A DNA stretch of 64,000 nucleotides from positions 1-64,000 of the forward strand of contig NZ_JACAAX010000008.1 of the NCBI RefSeq assembly GCF_013377085.1, written 5' to 3'. A program made the position numbers and the translations under genes. How positions within the stretch are numbered: position 1 is the first letter of the stretch; every line of letters begins with the position of its first letter. Positions 1-9,284 of this stretch are shown one piece after another. Origin of the DNA: Rhodoplanes sp. (GTDB lineage Bacteria; Pseudomonadota; Alphaproteobacteria; Rhizobiales; Xanthobacteraceae). The notes beneath the pieces were generated by a model. It made no database searches. It was not told the origin of the DNA and saw nothing but the letters and a program-made list of their open reading frames with translations.

Positions 1-318
1 CCGCGCAGCCTAAGACGTATTCTTGCCCAGTCTCGTCAGCTCTTTCCGGGCTACGCTCGCTTCAACTATAGGACTGAGTTCCGGGGCGGGGATAAGTTTT
101 GTTTGCGCGGCGGCGGTGGCGAGCCCCGTTGTGAGCCACGTACCCTAAACGCGCAATAGCGTCATTAGCGATTTTTGTGCGAAAAACCCGAGTCTCTGTC
201 ACCCATAACCGGGCCGAGACGCCAGACCTGCTTATGCCGGAAGTCATATTAAAAGGGATTTATTCTCCCATTGTCGAAATTGAAATAGTACACTATCTTA
301 GCATCATAGGAGTTAGCT
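1..318. other. Left-end stretch without a supported gene
   Basis: No convincing gene is visible here. The only long minus-strand frame (62-247) is rich in Arg and Ser with no recognisable domain and looks like chance. From about 240 onward the base composition turns clearly AT-rich compared with the rest of the window, which suits a promoter and possibly acquired DNA. Confidence 0.5.
271..299 (+). promoter_or_regulatory. Candidate sigma70-type promoter of the unknown gene at 319
   Basis: A -35-like TTGTCG (271-276) and a -10-like TATCTT (294-299) are separated by exactly 17 bases in an AT-rich stretch. A Shine-Dalgarno AGGAG (308-312) and the ATG at 319 follow. The arrangement is inferred from spacing and similarity only. 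Confidence 0.45.
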
Positions 319-1102
319 ATGCGCCTTTTCAGAGTGGCCGATCCGAGCGCCTTCGACGAGATCGCGGAGGATGGCATGGATTTTCACCTCGCCAGCGTTC
401 AATCCGAACCGGAAATGATTTTTATCGTTGTTGGTGGGCGGGTTGCCATTCCGTTTGGTCAAGCATTTTTCGAGCCGAACATCAGCTATCTATCTGGACC
501 AATCATGGCTACAGCCCTCTCTCAGTCACGAAGAGCGAGAAGAAGAATTCCTGTCCTGGCTTGCGGACCTACCTGAAGCGCCCCCGCTTTCGTCAGAACA
601 CCCCGGTGGATTCGGAGTGCCTCTGAGGCTTCGGATACCGGACATTCGACACGCAGGTGAACAGACCGTGTTGGCGTTCATAGTCGGTCCTCTTGCGCCT
701 CTTCCGCCGCCACCCAGGCGTCCTGCTTCGATTTACGGACATCTCCCATTTGGCACCATGACCAGCAACTCCACCATCATCTATAGGTGGGAAGCGTTTC
801 CAACCAGCCGTCGGATCACGCGGACCCCTACCGGCGGCACGATCACGCGCGATACCTACGCGGCGCCCGCATCGGAAGCCGCGTTTGCCGTAAATGGATT
901 TGCCGCCGTGGCACGGTTCGCTCTGCCAAACCTTCTTCCGGCATGCTTCCGGTGGGAGCTGCAGCCAGTTCCAAGTTTGATTGAGTGCGGCGCAGCGGTG
1001 CCGCTTTATGGCCAGTCGGGGGGTGGCGTCGAGGTTTGCTTCCGAAATACCACGAATAATCGTTGTCCGATCGCGGATCCTATTCTCCTACCCAATATGT
1101 AG
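319..1102 (+). pseudogene. Unknown protein gene interrupted by a frameshift
   Basis: Reading starts at ATG 319 with AGGAG seven bases upstream. The first frame gives a protein-like stretch (MRLFRVADPSAFDEIAEDG...) of about 68 residues, then loses character near the CT-dinucleotide run at about 515-523. The next frame takes over from about 524 with an acidic segment (HEEREEEFLSWLADLP) and stays open to the stop at 1102. Its C-terminus is clearly protein-like, with Cys-containing segments and the ending PILLPNM. Joined, the product would be about 260 residues. I recognise no family. Loss of one CT unit, or one extra base, would explain the break; a sequencing error is possible. There is no neighbour on the same strand to suggest a function. 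Confidence 0.5.
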
Positions 1103-1106
1103 CAAG

Positions 1107-1190
1107 CGTAGGGTGGGCAAAGGCGCAGAGCGCCGTGCCCACGCGGTCTGGTTCCAGACGGTGGGCACGCTTCGCTTTGCCCACCCTACG
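1107..1190. repeat. Intergenic palindromic repeat, family A
   Basis: Perfect 16-base arms CGTAGGGTGGGCAAAG (1107-1122) and its reverse complement (1175-1190) enclose a second complementary pair, GTGCCCAC (1135-1142) and GTGGGCAC (1161-1168). A related, more diverged copy in the opposite orientation lies at 5213-5310. This kind of GGGTGGGCAAAG palindrome is a familiar non-coding repeat of alphaproteobacterial genomes. Confidence 0.85.
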
Positions 1191-1221
1191 GGCTGCGCGG
1201 CTGTTCGCTCGCACCGCTCGC

Positions 1222-1365
1222 TCACGTCACCCGGACGAAACTCCGCAACCTCGCCGCCCTGCGGTCGAACGTGGCGGTCGCCTCGCAGCCGCGGATGTGA
1301 TTGATGTCGCCGATGGCGGCGTCGGCGAAATCGCCGCGGCCGGCCTTGTAGTCGGCGTGAAGGCC
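1222..1365 (-). pseudogene. C-terminal relic of a VapC-like PIN-domain toxin
   Basis: The last 47 codons before the stop at 1222 read like the end of a VapC-family PIN ribonuclease: an acidic DFADAAIGDINHIRGCEA segment, then TATFDRRAARLRSFVRV, which matches the usual 'FADALIAAxAxxxGCxxxxTFDRxAARLPGF' ending of type II toxins. Upstream (above about 1366) the frame becomes nonsense, with no N-terminal Asp motif, no antitoxin gene and no start. PIN toxins are normally about 130 residues, so only the last third remains. The fragment sits 31 bases beyond a palindromic repeat. The family call rests on the motif read by eye. Confidence 0.6.
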
Positions 1366-1486
1366 CGCCCTGCCCGCCACCCCTATGCCGTCTTTATACG
1401 GGCCGGTGCCGGGCCGTCTCGAAAACCTACGGCCGGGACTGCATCTTGGGGAGCAGCAAGACCCTGTTCCACCGAGGAGCAAGCCG

Positions 1487-1657
1487 ATGTTGTCGTTGCA
1501 TGCCCTGGCCAAGCCGTTGCTGGCGTGCCTCGTCCGAGTTCGTGAATTGCTGCTGGGCGCGCCCGACGACCGCTACCAGCCGGAGCGGCACTACATGCGC
1601 GGGCCGGGCCCGAAGTGGCGGGAGAAGTACGGCCGCGTCGCGGAGACCGCGCGATGA
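1487..1657 (+). CDS. Small basic protein of unknown function (56 aa)
   Basis: The ATG at 1487 is preceded by a good Shine-Dalgarno, GAGGAGC (1474-1480), which decides this start over an upstream in-frame candidate. The 56-residue product has a hydrophobic amphipathic N-terminus (LHALAKPLLACLVRVRELLL) and a basic C-terminal half with Tyr/Trp (PERHYMRGPGPKWREKYGR). No family recognised. Its stop overlaps the ATG of the next small frame (ATGA at 1654-1657), the usual sign of translational coupling. Confidence 0.45.
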   Translation: MLSLHALAKPLLACLVRVRELLLGAPDDRYQPERHYMRGPGPKWREKYGRVAETAR

Positions 1658-1830
1658 GCAACGCCCCGTCGCCGTTTCTCGACTCACGCGAGGAGATGCC
1701 GGTCGGACGAGCGGACCGCGAGCACGTCGGTACGGCTGCCCGCGGGCACGAGGCATCCAACGACGACAGCGACGCGCGACACCCCGATCACGGAGCGATC
1801 GCGTACTGCGTCCGCAACCACCTGATCTGA
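1654..1830 (+). CDS. Possible small hydrophilic protein coupled to the preceding ORF (58 aa)
   Basis: This frame starts in an ATGA overlap with the stop of the upstream small ORF and keeps high G/C at third positions. The product is hydrophilic, rich in Asp, His and Arg (HEASNDDSDARHPDHG), with no recognisable domain. A minus-strand frame across the same bases is also open, so coding is uncertain. Confidence 0.3.
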   Translation: MSNAPSPFLDSREEMPVGRADREHVGTAARGHEASNDDSDARHPDHGAIAYCVRNHLI

Positions 1831-1894
1831 GACCGCCAGGTCGCAGACGATCTCGCGCCGGGCCGTGTCGGCCGCGTGTCGTCGGGAGCGTGTC

Positions 1895-2182
1895 ATGCTG
1901 TTTCGCCCAATCCACCTCGGCCGGCCGACGGCGCATACGCCGCTGGCGCTGAACGTCGCCATCGGGGCGCTGGTCGTCGTGGTCGCGGGGTGCGCCCTCG
2001 TCGTCGTCGCGGCGCTGTGGACGGCCCTGTTCCGCACGGAACCGGCCCGTCCGACCATCGAGCAGTGCCGGGCGATGGCCGACACCGGTGCCCGCCTGGC
2101 CTGCTACGACCAGATCGTGGTTTCGGAACCTCAGTGGCCGGCCAAAGGCGCATTGGCGCCGGCCCCCCATCGAACGCCTTGA
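1895..2182 (+). CDS. Small single-pass membrane protein with a C-terminal RLACYDQ motif (95 aa)
   Basis: The ATG at 1895 has a GGGAG-type Shine-Dalgarno just upstream (1884-1888). Residues about 17-45 form one hydrophobic helix (VAIGALVVVVAGCALVVVAALW), followed by a short soluble tail with Cys-x-x-Met and GARLACYDQIV. The 'C..M.D..ARLACYD' signature is common in small envelope proteins of proteobacteria, including type VI secretion-associated VasI/TagF-like proteins, but no secretion genes lie nearby. The two preceding small ORFs run in the same direction and could share a transcript. Function unknown. Confidence 0.55.
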   Translation: MLFRPIHLGRPTAHTPLALNVAIGALVVVVAGCALVVVAALWTALFRTEPARPTIEQCRAMADTGARLACYDQIVVSEPQWPAKGALAPAPHRTP

Positions 2183-2443
2183 GGGTGGCGCGTCGACGCG
2201 AGGGGCGCTCCGCTGCGGCGGGGCCGCCCCGATGTCGTCGGACGTCGGGATGCGAGCGCCGCTCGATCAGCCGACTTCATAACCAGCGGACATGAATAGC
2301 TACGGTTTCGACATTTCAAACCAATGTCCGGAGGTGATAGACCCGAAGGTGATAGATCGGGTTGGAGCACCGAGCCTGCATGCTCCGACCCCCCGAAAAA
2401 ATTCGACTGCTCACGCCTCGGCAACCGGACGCTGGAGAGATCG

Positions 2444-3430
2444 ATGAGTGGGACCAGCCGGCGATCGTTCACCCTGGGTCTGACGGCCGCGTCCGCAGCG
2501 ACGATCGTCGGCGGGCGGGCGGCGGCCGAGACGTTCCCGTCGCGCGCCGTGCGCATCATCGTGCCGTTCACGGCGGGCGGCGCCTCCGACACGCTGGCGC
2601 GGATCATCGCCGGACCGCTGCAGGACGCCTTCGGGCAGCCCGTGATCGTCGAGAGCCGGCCGGGCGGCAACAGCTCGATCGGCATGCTGGCGACCGCCAC
2701 GGCGCTGCCGGACGGTTACACGCTGGTGGTCGGGCACATCGGTACCCACGCCATCACACCGGCGATCTCGCCGCCGAGCGGATACGACATCGCGACGACG
2801 TTCACGACCGTCGCCGTCCACGCCACCTCCTCGAACCTGCTGGTGGTTCGGTCGGACAGCGGCATCGCCACCCTGGCCGACCTGATCGCGCGCGCCAAGG
2901 CCAAGCCGGACGCCCTCAACTACGGCTCGCCCGGCGTCGGTTCGCCGTCGCACATCGCCGTCGTCCAGCTCGCGAGCATGACCGGCATCAAGGTCACCCA
3001 CATCGCCTATCGGGGCAACTCGGCGGCCGTCACCGACATGCTCGGCGGGACGCTCGACTTCATGTTCGCCAGTCCGGCCGAAATCCTCGAGCATGTGCGG
3101 TCCGGCAAGCTGAAGGCGGTGGCGGCAAGCGGCCAGACGCGCTCGGTCGCCACGCCGGATGTCGCACCGGTCGCCGAACAGGGCGTTCCGGGCTTCGACT
3201 TCCGAACCTGGCACGTGCTTTCGATGCGGACCGAAACGCCGCCCGACGTCGCCGCGAAGATACGCGGGGCGGTCGCCGCCATCCTGGCCAGCGACGCCTA
3301 TCGCAAACGCCTCGCCGATCTCAGCCTCGATCCCGGCATCGCCGACGGACTGGAGGCCGACAGGTTCGTCCGCGCCGAGATCGCGCGGTGGAAGAGCTTC
3401 GTGAAAGAGGCGGCTATTCGGCCGGAATAG
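2444..3430 (+). CDS. Tripartite tricarboxylate transporter binding protein, Bug/TctC family
   Basis: A 328-residue periplasmic solute-binding protein of the Bug family, which delivers small organic acids or amides to TctAB-type permeases. The start at 2444 is chosen because GGAGAG lies 6 bases upstream and it places a signal peptide at the N-terminus. That peptide carries a twin-arginine motif (SRRSFTLGL, Arg6-Arg7) and an Ala-rich cleavage region near residue 27. Family hallmarks: IIVPFTAGGASDTLARIIA, the VESRPGGNSSIG loop, LPDGYTLVVG, and the GSPGVGSPSHIA / YRGNSAAVTDMLGG ligand-domain motifs. No TctA or TctB permease is in the window, as is usual for orphan Bug genes. An HD-domain gene follows 52 bases downstream. 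Ligand unknown. Confidence 0.9.
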   Translation: MSGTSRRSFTLGLTAASAATIVGGRAAAETFPSRAVRIIVPFTAGGASDTLARIIAGPLQDAFGQPVIVESRPGGNSSIGMLATATALPDGYTLVVGHIGTHAITPAISPPSGYDIATTFTTVAVHATSSNLLVVRSDSGIATLADLIARAKAKPDALNYGSPGVGSPSHIAVVQLASMTGIKVTHIAYRGNSAAVTDMLGGTLDFMFASPAEILEHVRSGKLKAVAASGQTRSVATPDVAPVAEQGVPGFDFRTWHVLSMRTETPPDVAAKIRGAVAAILASDAYRKRLADLSLDPGIADGLEADRFVRAEIARWKSFVKEAAIRPE

Positions 3431-3482
3431 CCGGGCCGTCGCGGTTCGGCTTTGGCACCCGGGCATGCCGGAGGAAATTCCC

Positions 3483-4157
3483 ATGACCACCCCGCAAAGA
3501 CCGCGCCGGCCCATCACCGACGCGCTGCGCCGGACCGTCGTCGAGGATCTGCCGGAGATCGCCTGGATCGGCAGCGAGGAGCTTCGCCGGAAGGTCGTCG
3601 AGGCGTGGGCCTACGCGCTCGCTGAAAGCAGCTTCGAGCGCATCACCAGCCTGCCGGCGGAGGGCAATCCGGGCATCTTCCTGCTCAAGCGGGGAACTCA
3701 GGCGGACCATCTGCGCGGCGTCACGCGGGTGGCGACCTCGATCGCGGACGAGTTCCTGTCGGCCTATCCGGAGGCGGACATCGATCGCGATGTGGTGATC
3801 GCCGGCGGCCTCGTCCACGACGTCGGCAAGCCGTGGGAGTTCGATCCGGTCAACCGGGCGAAATGGACCGGTGATCCGTCACGCACCGGCCTGCCGTCGC
3901 TGCGCCACCCGGTCTACGGCATTCACGTCTGCGTCGCCGTCGGCCTTCCCGAGGAGGTGATGCACATCGTTCTGGCGCATTCCTACGAGGGCGATTTTCT
4001 CGTCCGCAGCCTGGAGGCCATCATCGTGCACCGCGCCGACTCGCTGTGGTGGGCGGTGGCCGGCGGGGCCGGCCTGCTCGATCCGAAGAGCGACGCGATT
4101 CTGGAAGGCCGGAAGATTTCACCTCGCCGGCTCAAGGACCAGCCGGGCTCGCGCTGA
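3483..4157 (+). CDS. HD-domain metal-dependent phosphohydrolase-like protein
   Basis: A 224-residue cytoplasmic protein with an HD fold. Candidate metal ligands are His76 (ADHLRGV), the His112-Asp113 pair (GLVHDVGK), His142 and His148 (RHPVYGIH), His166 and Asp186 (HRAD). The extra histidines between the HD pair and the last Asp suggest a hydrolase active on small molecules rather than a GGDEF partner. GGAGGA (3470-3475) fixes the ATG at 3483 rather than the ATG six codons earlier. It lies 52 bases after the TctC gene in the same direction, so the two may be co-transcribed and the enzyme may act on the imported compound. That link is inference. Confidence 0.8.
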   Translation: MTTPQRPRRPITDALRRTVVEDLPEIAWIGSEELRRKVVEAWAYALAESSFERITSLPAEGNPGIFLLKRGTQADHLRGVTRVATSIADEFLSAYPEADIDRDVVIAGGLVHDVGKPWEFDPVNRAKWTGDPSRTGLPSLRHPVYGIHVCVAVGLPEEVMHIVLAHSYEGDFLVRSLEAIIVHRADSLWWAVAGGAGLLDPKSDAILEGRKISPRRLKDQPGSR

Positions 4158-4219
4158 GGGAGCGGCGGCCGCGTTGCGGCGCGCGAGCCGTGCGTCGGTA
4201 CGATTGTCGCGAGCGCGCC

Positions 4220-4558
4220 CTACTCCACGCCCTGCGCCATCAGGGGCGCCTTGCCGTAGAGCGGATCGACGACGAACTGCGCCGGCGCGTCCTTGCTGCC
4301 CGTCAGGTGCGGCGAGAACGCCTCGAGGTCGTAGGAGCGGCCGGGCCGAACCATCGTCACCGGGGCCAAGAGATCGGGCGACAGGATGGCGCCGAGCTTC
4401 GTCCGAGGCGCCGGGCCGAACGTCGCGGTCTGCGGGCCGACCTCGGTCCAGCCGAGGCTCGGCGCAGGCGCGGCGGCGGAGCCGTCGGCAGCCGAGGCCG
4501 GAGCGGCGGCGGCCACCATCAGAGCGACAATCGATATTGCTGCGAGCCCGTGCTTCAT
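4220..4558 (-). CDS. Small predicted exported protein (112 aa)
   Basis: The ATG at 4558 has GGAGAGG about 6 bases upstream. The N-terminus is a typical Sec signal peptide (MKHGLAAISIVALMVAAAAPASAAD), with cleavage likely after residue 24. The mature part is short and Pro/Ala/Gly-rich, with protein-like segments (SLGWTEVGPQTATFGP, RSYDLEAFSPHLTGS). No family recognised. It stands alone between the HD-domain gene, which converges on it, and the DUF29 gene. Confidence 0.5.
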   Translation of the reverse strand: MKHGLAAISIVALMVAAAAPASAADGSAAAPAPSLGWTEVGPQTATFGPAPRTKLGAILSPDLLAPVTMVRPGRSYDLEAFSPHLTGSKDAPAQFVVDPLYGKAPLMAQGVE

Positions 4559-4666
4559 CCGCGCCTCTCCGTGGTCGGCCATCCTTCTGCCGGCAGAGTA
4601 CCCGCGGGGCGGCTTGCGGCAAGGCGACGGCGGTCACGTGTGCGTGTGCCGCAGAGGGACGGTGGT

Positions 4667-5164
4667 TCAGGCCGGCGCCGCCCCGCGCACCTGCTCGACC
4701 AGCCTTCCGCTGTCGATCCGGTCGGCCAGCAGGTCATCGAGCGCGAAAGGCGGCCGCGCGGGAAGGCTGACCGTGCCCGGCAGCGAGGTTTCGCCGCGCT
4801 CCTGCGTCCGTTGCTCCAACGCCGACACCCAGAGGGCCGCGAGATCGATCCGCTGACGCATCGAGGGCGCGTACCGACCGATCAGCTCGGCATGAAAGGC
4901 GACGAGCTCGCCGCGCCAGTGGCGCGCCGCATCGCTGTCGGGGTCCGTCGCGAGCTTGATCAGGTGAAGACAAATCAAGCGGATCTGGCTCTTGACCGCG
5001 GCAAGCTCGGAGCGCCCCACGCTTTCGATCTCCTCGGCCACGTTTTCGGCGTCGAACGCGTTGGGGAGGTCGCGCCGGCCGCCGAGCAGACGGATCGCCT
5101 CCGCCTGCTGCTCGGACCACAGCAGGATGTCGTCGTCGTAGAGCGTGCGCCTGGTGTCGCTCAT
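4667..5164 (-). CDS. DUF29 family protein (165 aa)
   Basis: The product begins with the DUF29 pattern: Tyr-Asp-Asp-Asp near the start (RTLYDDDILLWSEQQA), a helix of Leu/Arg residues, ENVAEEIESVGRSE, then helices with LICLHLIKLATDP and a Trp-containing segment. DUF29 proteins are all-helical, about 140-170 residues, frequent in alphaproteobacteria and cyanobacteria, and of unknown function. ATG 5164 is chosen because the family starts just before the YDDD motif and a GGCGGAGCAGG sequence precedes it. The longer open frame upstream reads into a palindromic repeat. Confidence 0.8.
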   Translation of the reverse strand: MSDTRRTLYDDDILLWSEQQAEAIRLLGGRRDLPNAFDAENVAEEIESVGRSELAAVKSQIRLICLHLIKLATDPDSDAARHWRGELVAFHAELIGRYAPSMRQRIDLAALWVSALEQRTQERGETSLPGTVSLPARPPFALDDLLADRIDSGRLVEQVRGAAPA

Positions 5165-5212
5165 GCCTGCTCCGCCGGGCCTGCCCCCACCGTCGGCATC
5201 ATATCGGGCAAC

Positions 5213-5310
5213 CGTGGGGTGGGCAAAGTGCAGCGTGCCCACCGAACGCGTTTGCCAGATCGCCGATACGGTCGCGTGGTCACGGCGCTTTGCGCCTTTG
5301 ACCAGCCTAC
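5213..5310. repeat. Diverged inverted copy of palindromic repeat family A
   Basis: Bases 5276-5310 match the reverse complement of the left half of the repeat at 1107-1142 with about 4 mismatches in 35. Bases 5213-5242 match the reverse complement of the right half with about 3 in 30. The copy is therefore in the opposite orientation. It fills most of the gap between the DUF29 gene and the small gene behind pyrG. Confidence 0.75.
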
Positions 5311-5329
5311 ATCTATTGAAAGACGCGCC

Positions 5330-5569
5330 TCACTGGATGTGCAGGGCGTGCAGGAGATGTCCGATCGCGCCCGTGCTCGTCTTGGCCGCGACGAGGCACT
5401 GCTCGCGCGCCTGGCGGGCGCCGGAGTCGGCGGTGTAGTCGACCGCGGCGACGTGGCAGAGGCCCTCCGCGTTGGCGCTGCGGTAGGTCTCCAGCTCGAT
5501 GATGGTACCGGCGAAGGTCCAGGTGAGGATCGCCAGCAGTGCGACCAGGACGCCGAGGACATGCTTCAT
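5330..5569 (-). CDS. Small membrane-anchored or exported protein downstream of pyrG (79 aa)
   Basis: The ATG at 5569 lies four bases after the pyrG stop, so it is probably translated from the same message. The 79-residue product has one N-terminal hydrophobic helix (VLGVLVALLAILTWTFAGTI), then a soluble part with two Cys residues (GLCHVAAVDY and REQCLVA) that could form a disulphide if exported. No family recognised. The 3' end lies next to a diverged repeat. Confidence 0.55.
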   Translation of the reverse strand: MKHVLGVLVALLAILTWTFAGTIIELETYRSANAEGLCHVAAVDYTADSGARQAREQCLVAAKTSTGAIGHLLHALHIQ

Positions 5570-5573
5570 CGGA

Positions 5574-7214
<1,641 letters not shown>

Positions 7215-7421
7215 CTAACGCCCGGGAAGCGATTCGACGAGGCATTTGCGCGCAGGGCTGCCCCGCCGGACCAGGGCATCATCGCCACGGCCGGGTGTTT
7301 CACGCCATCACGCAATGGCTTGTCTCCAAAGTCTCGTGTGGCGGACGAGCTCGACTCGGCCGTGGATGACGGATGTCGTCGAACGGGCGACCGGCCCGCG
7401 CGGCGGGCCGAGGCCCGCCCG

Positions 7422-7826
7422 TCACTGCGAGCGCGGCACTTCCGGACCCGACGGGGCCGGAGCGGGTGCGGACGGCGCCGCGGGTGCCGCCGGTTGGCCG
7501 CCGCCCGGGAGCTGGTCGAGCACGCCGCGGCCGCTGCCGAGCGGCGACTGGGTGCCGGAGGCCGGCGCCGAGGGGCCATCGACCGGAATCACCGAGGTCG
7601 GCCGGTGCGAGAGGCCGGCCAGCACCGACAGCAGCAGGCTGGTGATGAAGAAGGCCCCGGCCAGGACCGCGGTGGCCCGGGTCAGGGCGTTGCCGCTGCC
7701 GCGGTTGCTCATGAAGCCGCCGCCGCCGCCCATGCCGAGCGCGCCGCCCTCGGACCGCTGGAGAAGCACCAGCCCGATCATGGCGAGCACGATCATCAGG
7801 TGGACGACAATGACGACGGTCTGCAT
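7422..7826 (-). CDS. secG: Preprotein translocase subunit SecG
   Basis: Small accessory subunit of the SecYEG inner-membrane channel. The 134-residue product has two hydrophobic helices (about 2-22 and 52-72) joined by the SecG loop LLQRSEGGALGMGGGGGFM and GSGNALTRATAVLA. A long Pro/Ala-rich C-terminal tail, common in alphaproteobacterial SecG, follows. ATG 7826 starts directly at MQTVVIVVHLMIV. It lies between tpiA (upstream) and pyrG (downstream) on the same strand. Confidence 0.95.
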   Translation of the reverse strand: MQTVVIVVHLMIVLAMIGLVLLQRSEGGALGMGGGGGFMSNRGSGNALTRATAVLAGAFFITSLLLSVLAGLSHRPTSVIPVDGPSAPASGTQSPLGSGRGVLDQLPGGGQPAAPAAPSAPAPAPSGPEVPRSQ

Positions 7827-7997
7827 GGGACGTTCCGCTGAAACGACGCTGAAAAAACCGAATACCCTGTGACGCGACCCGCACCGGGGTCCGGCACCGG
7901 GGCCGACCGGCGACATATAGGGGCGGCGCGCCGCGTCTACACGATCCCGCCCCGCTTTTCCACCCGTGGAACCGAAAAATGCCGATCGTGACTTGCG

Positions 7998-8138
7998 TTC
8001 ACCCTCCCCTGGAGGGGGAGGGTCGGGGGCGCGCGACAGCGCGCACCGGGGTGGGGTGAAGCCACGCAGGCCGGCTTCGCCGATCACCCCCTCCCGGACC
8101 GCTTCGCGGTCCGACCTCCCCCTCCAGGGGGAGGTGAA
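7998..8138. repeat. Palindromic repeat, family D, between tpiA and secG
   Basis: Terminal inverted sequences (TTCACC at 7998, GGTGAA at 8133) enclose three hairpins: CCCTCCCCTGGAGGGGGAGGG, a GCGCGCGACAGCGCGC centre, and CCGGACCGCTTCGCGGTCCG, closing with a second CCTCCCCCTCCAGGGGGAGG. No reading frame is supported. The rest of the 350-base gap (7827-8176) shows nothing else I can support. Confidence 0.8.
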
Positions 8139-8176
8139 ACACGTTCCACGCCAAGGCGTTACGCGAACGGGCGGGC

Positions 8177-8929
8177 TTACTTGTACGCCGCCGCGATGGC
8201 CAGAAAGTCGGTCGCCTTGAGGCTGGCGCCGCCGACCAGCGCGCCGTCGACATTGGCGACCGCCATCAGCTCGGCAGCGTTGGAGGGCTTCACCGAGCCG
8301 CCATAGAGGATGCGCACGCCCTCCCCCTCGGCGCCGAAGCGTGCGACGATTCGGGCCCGGATGAAGCCGTGCGCCTCGGCGACGTCGGCCGCGGTCGGCG
8401 TCAGGCCGGTGCCGATCGCCCAGACCGGCTCGTAGGCGATGACGAGATTCTTGGCGGTCGACCCGTCCGGCAGCGAGCCGGCGAGCTGGACGCCCAGCAC
8501 GTCGAGGGTCTTTCCGCCGACGCGCTCGTCCTTGGTCTCGCCGATGCAGACGATGGCCAGGAGCCCGGCCCGCCAGGCCGCCAGCGCCTTGGCGCGCACC
8601 TCGGCGTCGCTCTCCTTGTGGTAGGTGCGGCGCTCCGAATGGCCGACGATCACGGCGCCGGCGCCGGCATCGGCCAGCATCTCGGCCGCGATGTCGCCCG
8701 TGAAGGCGCCCGACACCTCGGCGTGGCAGTCCTGGCCGCCGATCGCCACCAGGGTTCCCTTGGCGCGCGCCGCGAAGGCGGCCACCAGGGTCGCCGGCGG
8801 GCACACCATCAGGTCGCACCGCGCGTAGCCCGGCGCCGCCGCCACCATGGCGTCGAGCTCGCCGATCGAGCCCGCGAGCCCGTTCATCTTCCAATTGCCC
8901 GCGACCAGCGGACGACGCGCAGCCGTCAT
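8177..8929 (-). CDS. tpiA: Triosephosphate isomerase
   Basis: Interconverts dihydroxyacetone phosphate and glyceraldehyde 3-phosphate in glycolysis and gluconeogenesis. The 250-residue TIM barrel shows the N-terminal Lys of AGNWKMNG, the catalytic His in [12 protein letters not shown], the catalytic Glu in [12 protein letters not shown] with its hinge loop, and the phosphate-binding [11 protein letters not shown] and GGASL. ATG 8929 follows an AGGA site 5 bases upstream. secG lies downstream on the same strand; ppiD is divergent. Confidence 0.98.
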   Translation of the reverse strand: MTAARRPLVAGNWKMNGLAGSIGELDAMVAAAPGYARCDLMVCPPATLVAAFAARAKGTLVAIGGQDCHAEVSGAFTGDIAAEMLADAGAGAVIVGHSERRTYHKESDAEVRAKALAAWRAGLLAIVCIGETKDERVGGKTLDVLGVQLAGSLPDGSTAKNLVIAYEPVWAIGTGLTPTAADVAEAHGFIRARIVARFGAEGEGVRILYGGSVKPSNAAELMAVANVDGALVGGASLKATDFLAIAAAYK

Positions 8930-9100
8930 CGGAGTCCTCGTGATGTCAAGGCGTTCGGGCCAAGGCTCCGGGCGTGGGCGCAACGGAGCCCCCGGGGCGC
9001 CGGCGCGAACGCGGCCATGGCCGGGTTCAACCTGGGTGTTATGCCATGATCGTCCCGGCGGTGCGACAAAATCCGCCGCCGCGCGGGCGGTTAGCCTCTG

Positions 9101-9129
9101 TTGCGGGGGGGAGGCACCCTGCCTATGAT
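9101..9129 (+). promoter_or_regulatory. Candidate sigma70-type promoter for ppiD-trpE
   Basis: TTGCGG (9101-9106) and TATGAT (9124-9129) are separated by 17 bases in the 355-base divergent gap between tpiA and ppiD. The predicted transcript starts near 9136, leaving a leader of about 150 bases. I saw no Trp-rich leader peptide in it. Confidence 0.5.
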
Positions 9130-9284
9130 GCGCCCGCCGTCAGGCCGGCCAACCATGGCCGTTTCCCCCTCGCGCGCCGCCGGCCAGGCCCGGCGGGCGG
9201 CGCGGCCGATCGACGGGGCTTTCTTCCGCCACCCGTATCGCGGATGTCGCGTGAAGACGCCCGGAACCATTGCGAACAGGACAC

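Noticed and set aside
62-247. Minus-strand 61-codon ORF at the left end
   Set aside because: No domain, no ribosome site, and low-complexity basic composition.
1107-1190. Terminal inverted repeats of an insertion sequence
   Set aside because: No transposase frame between or beside the arms, and another copy has the same compact palindrome form.
1684-2085. Minus-strand 133-codon gene opposite the small ORFs
   Set aside because: Its first half is Arg/Thr/Ser-rich with no motif, and the plus strand has better starts and ribosome sites. A real C-terminal half cannot be fully excluded.
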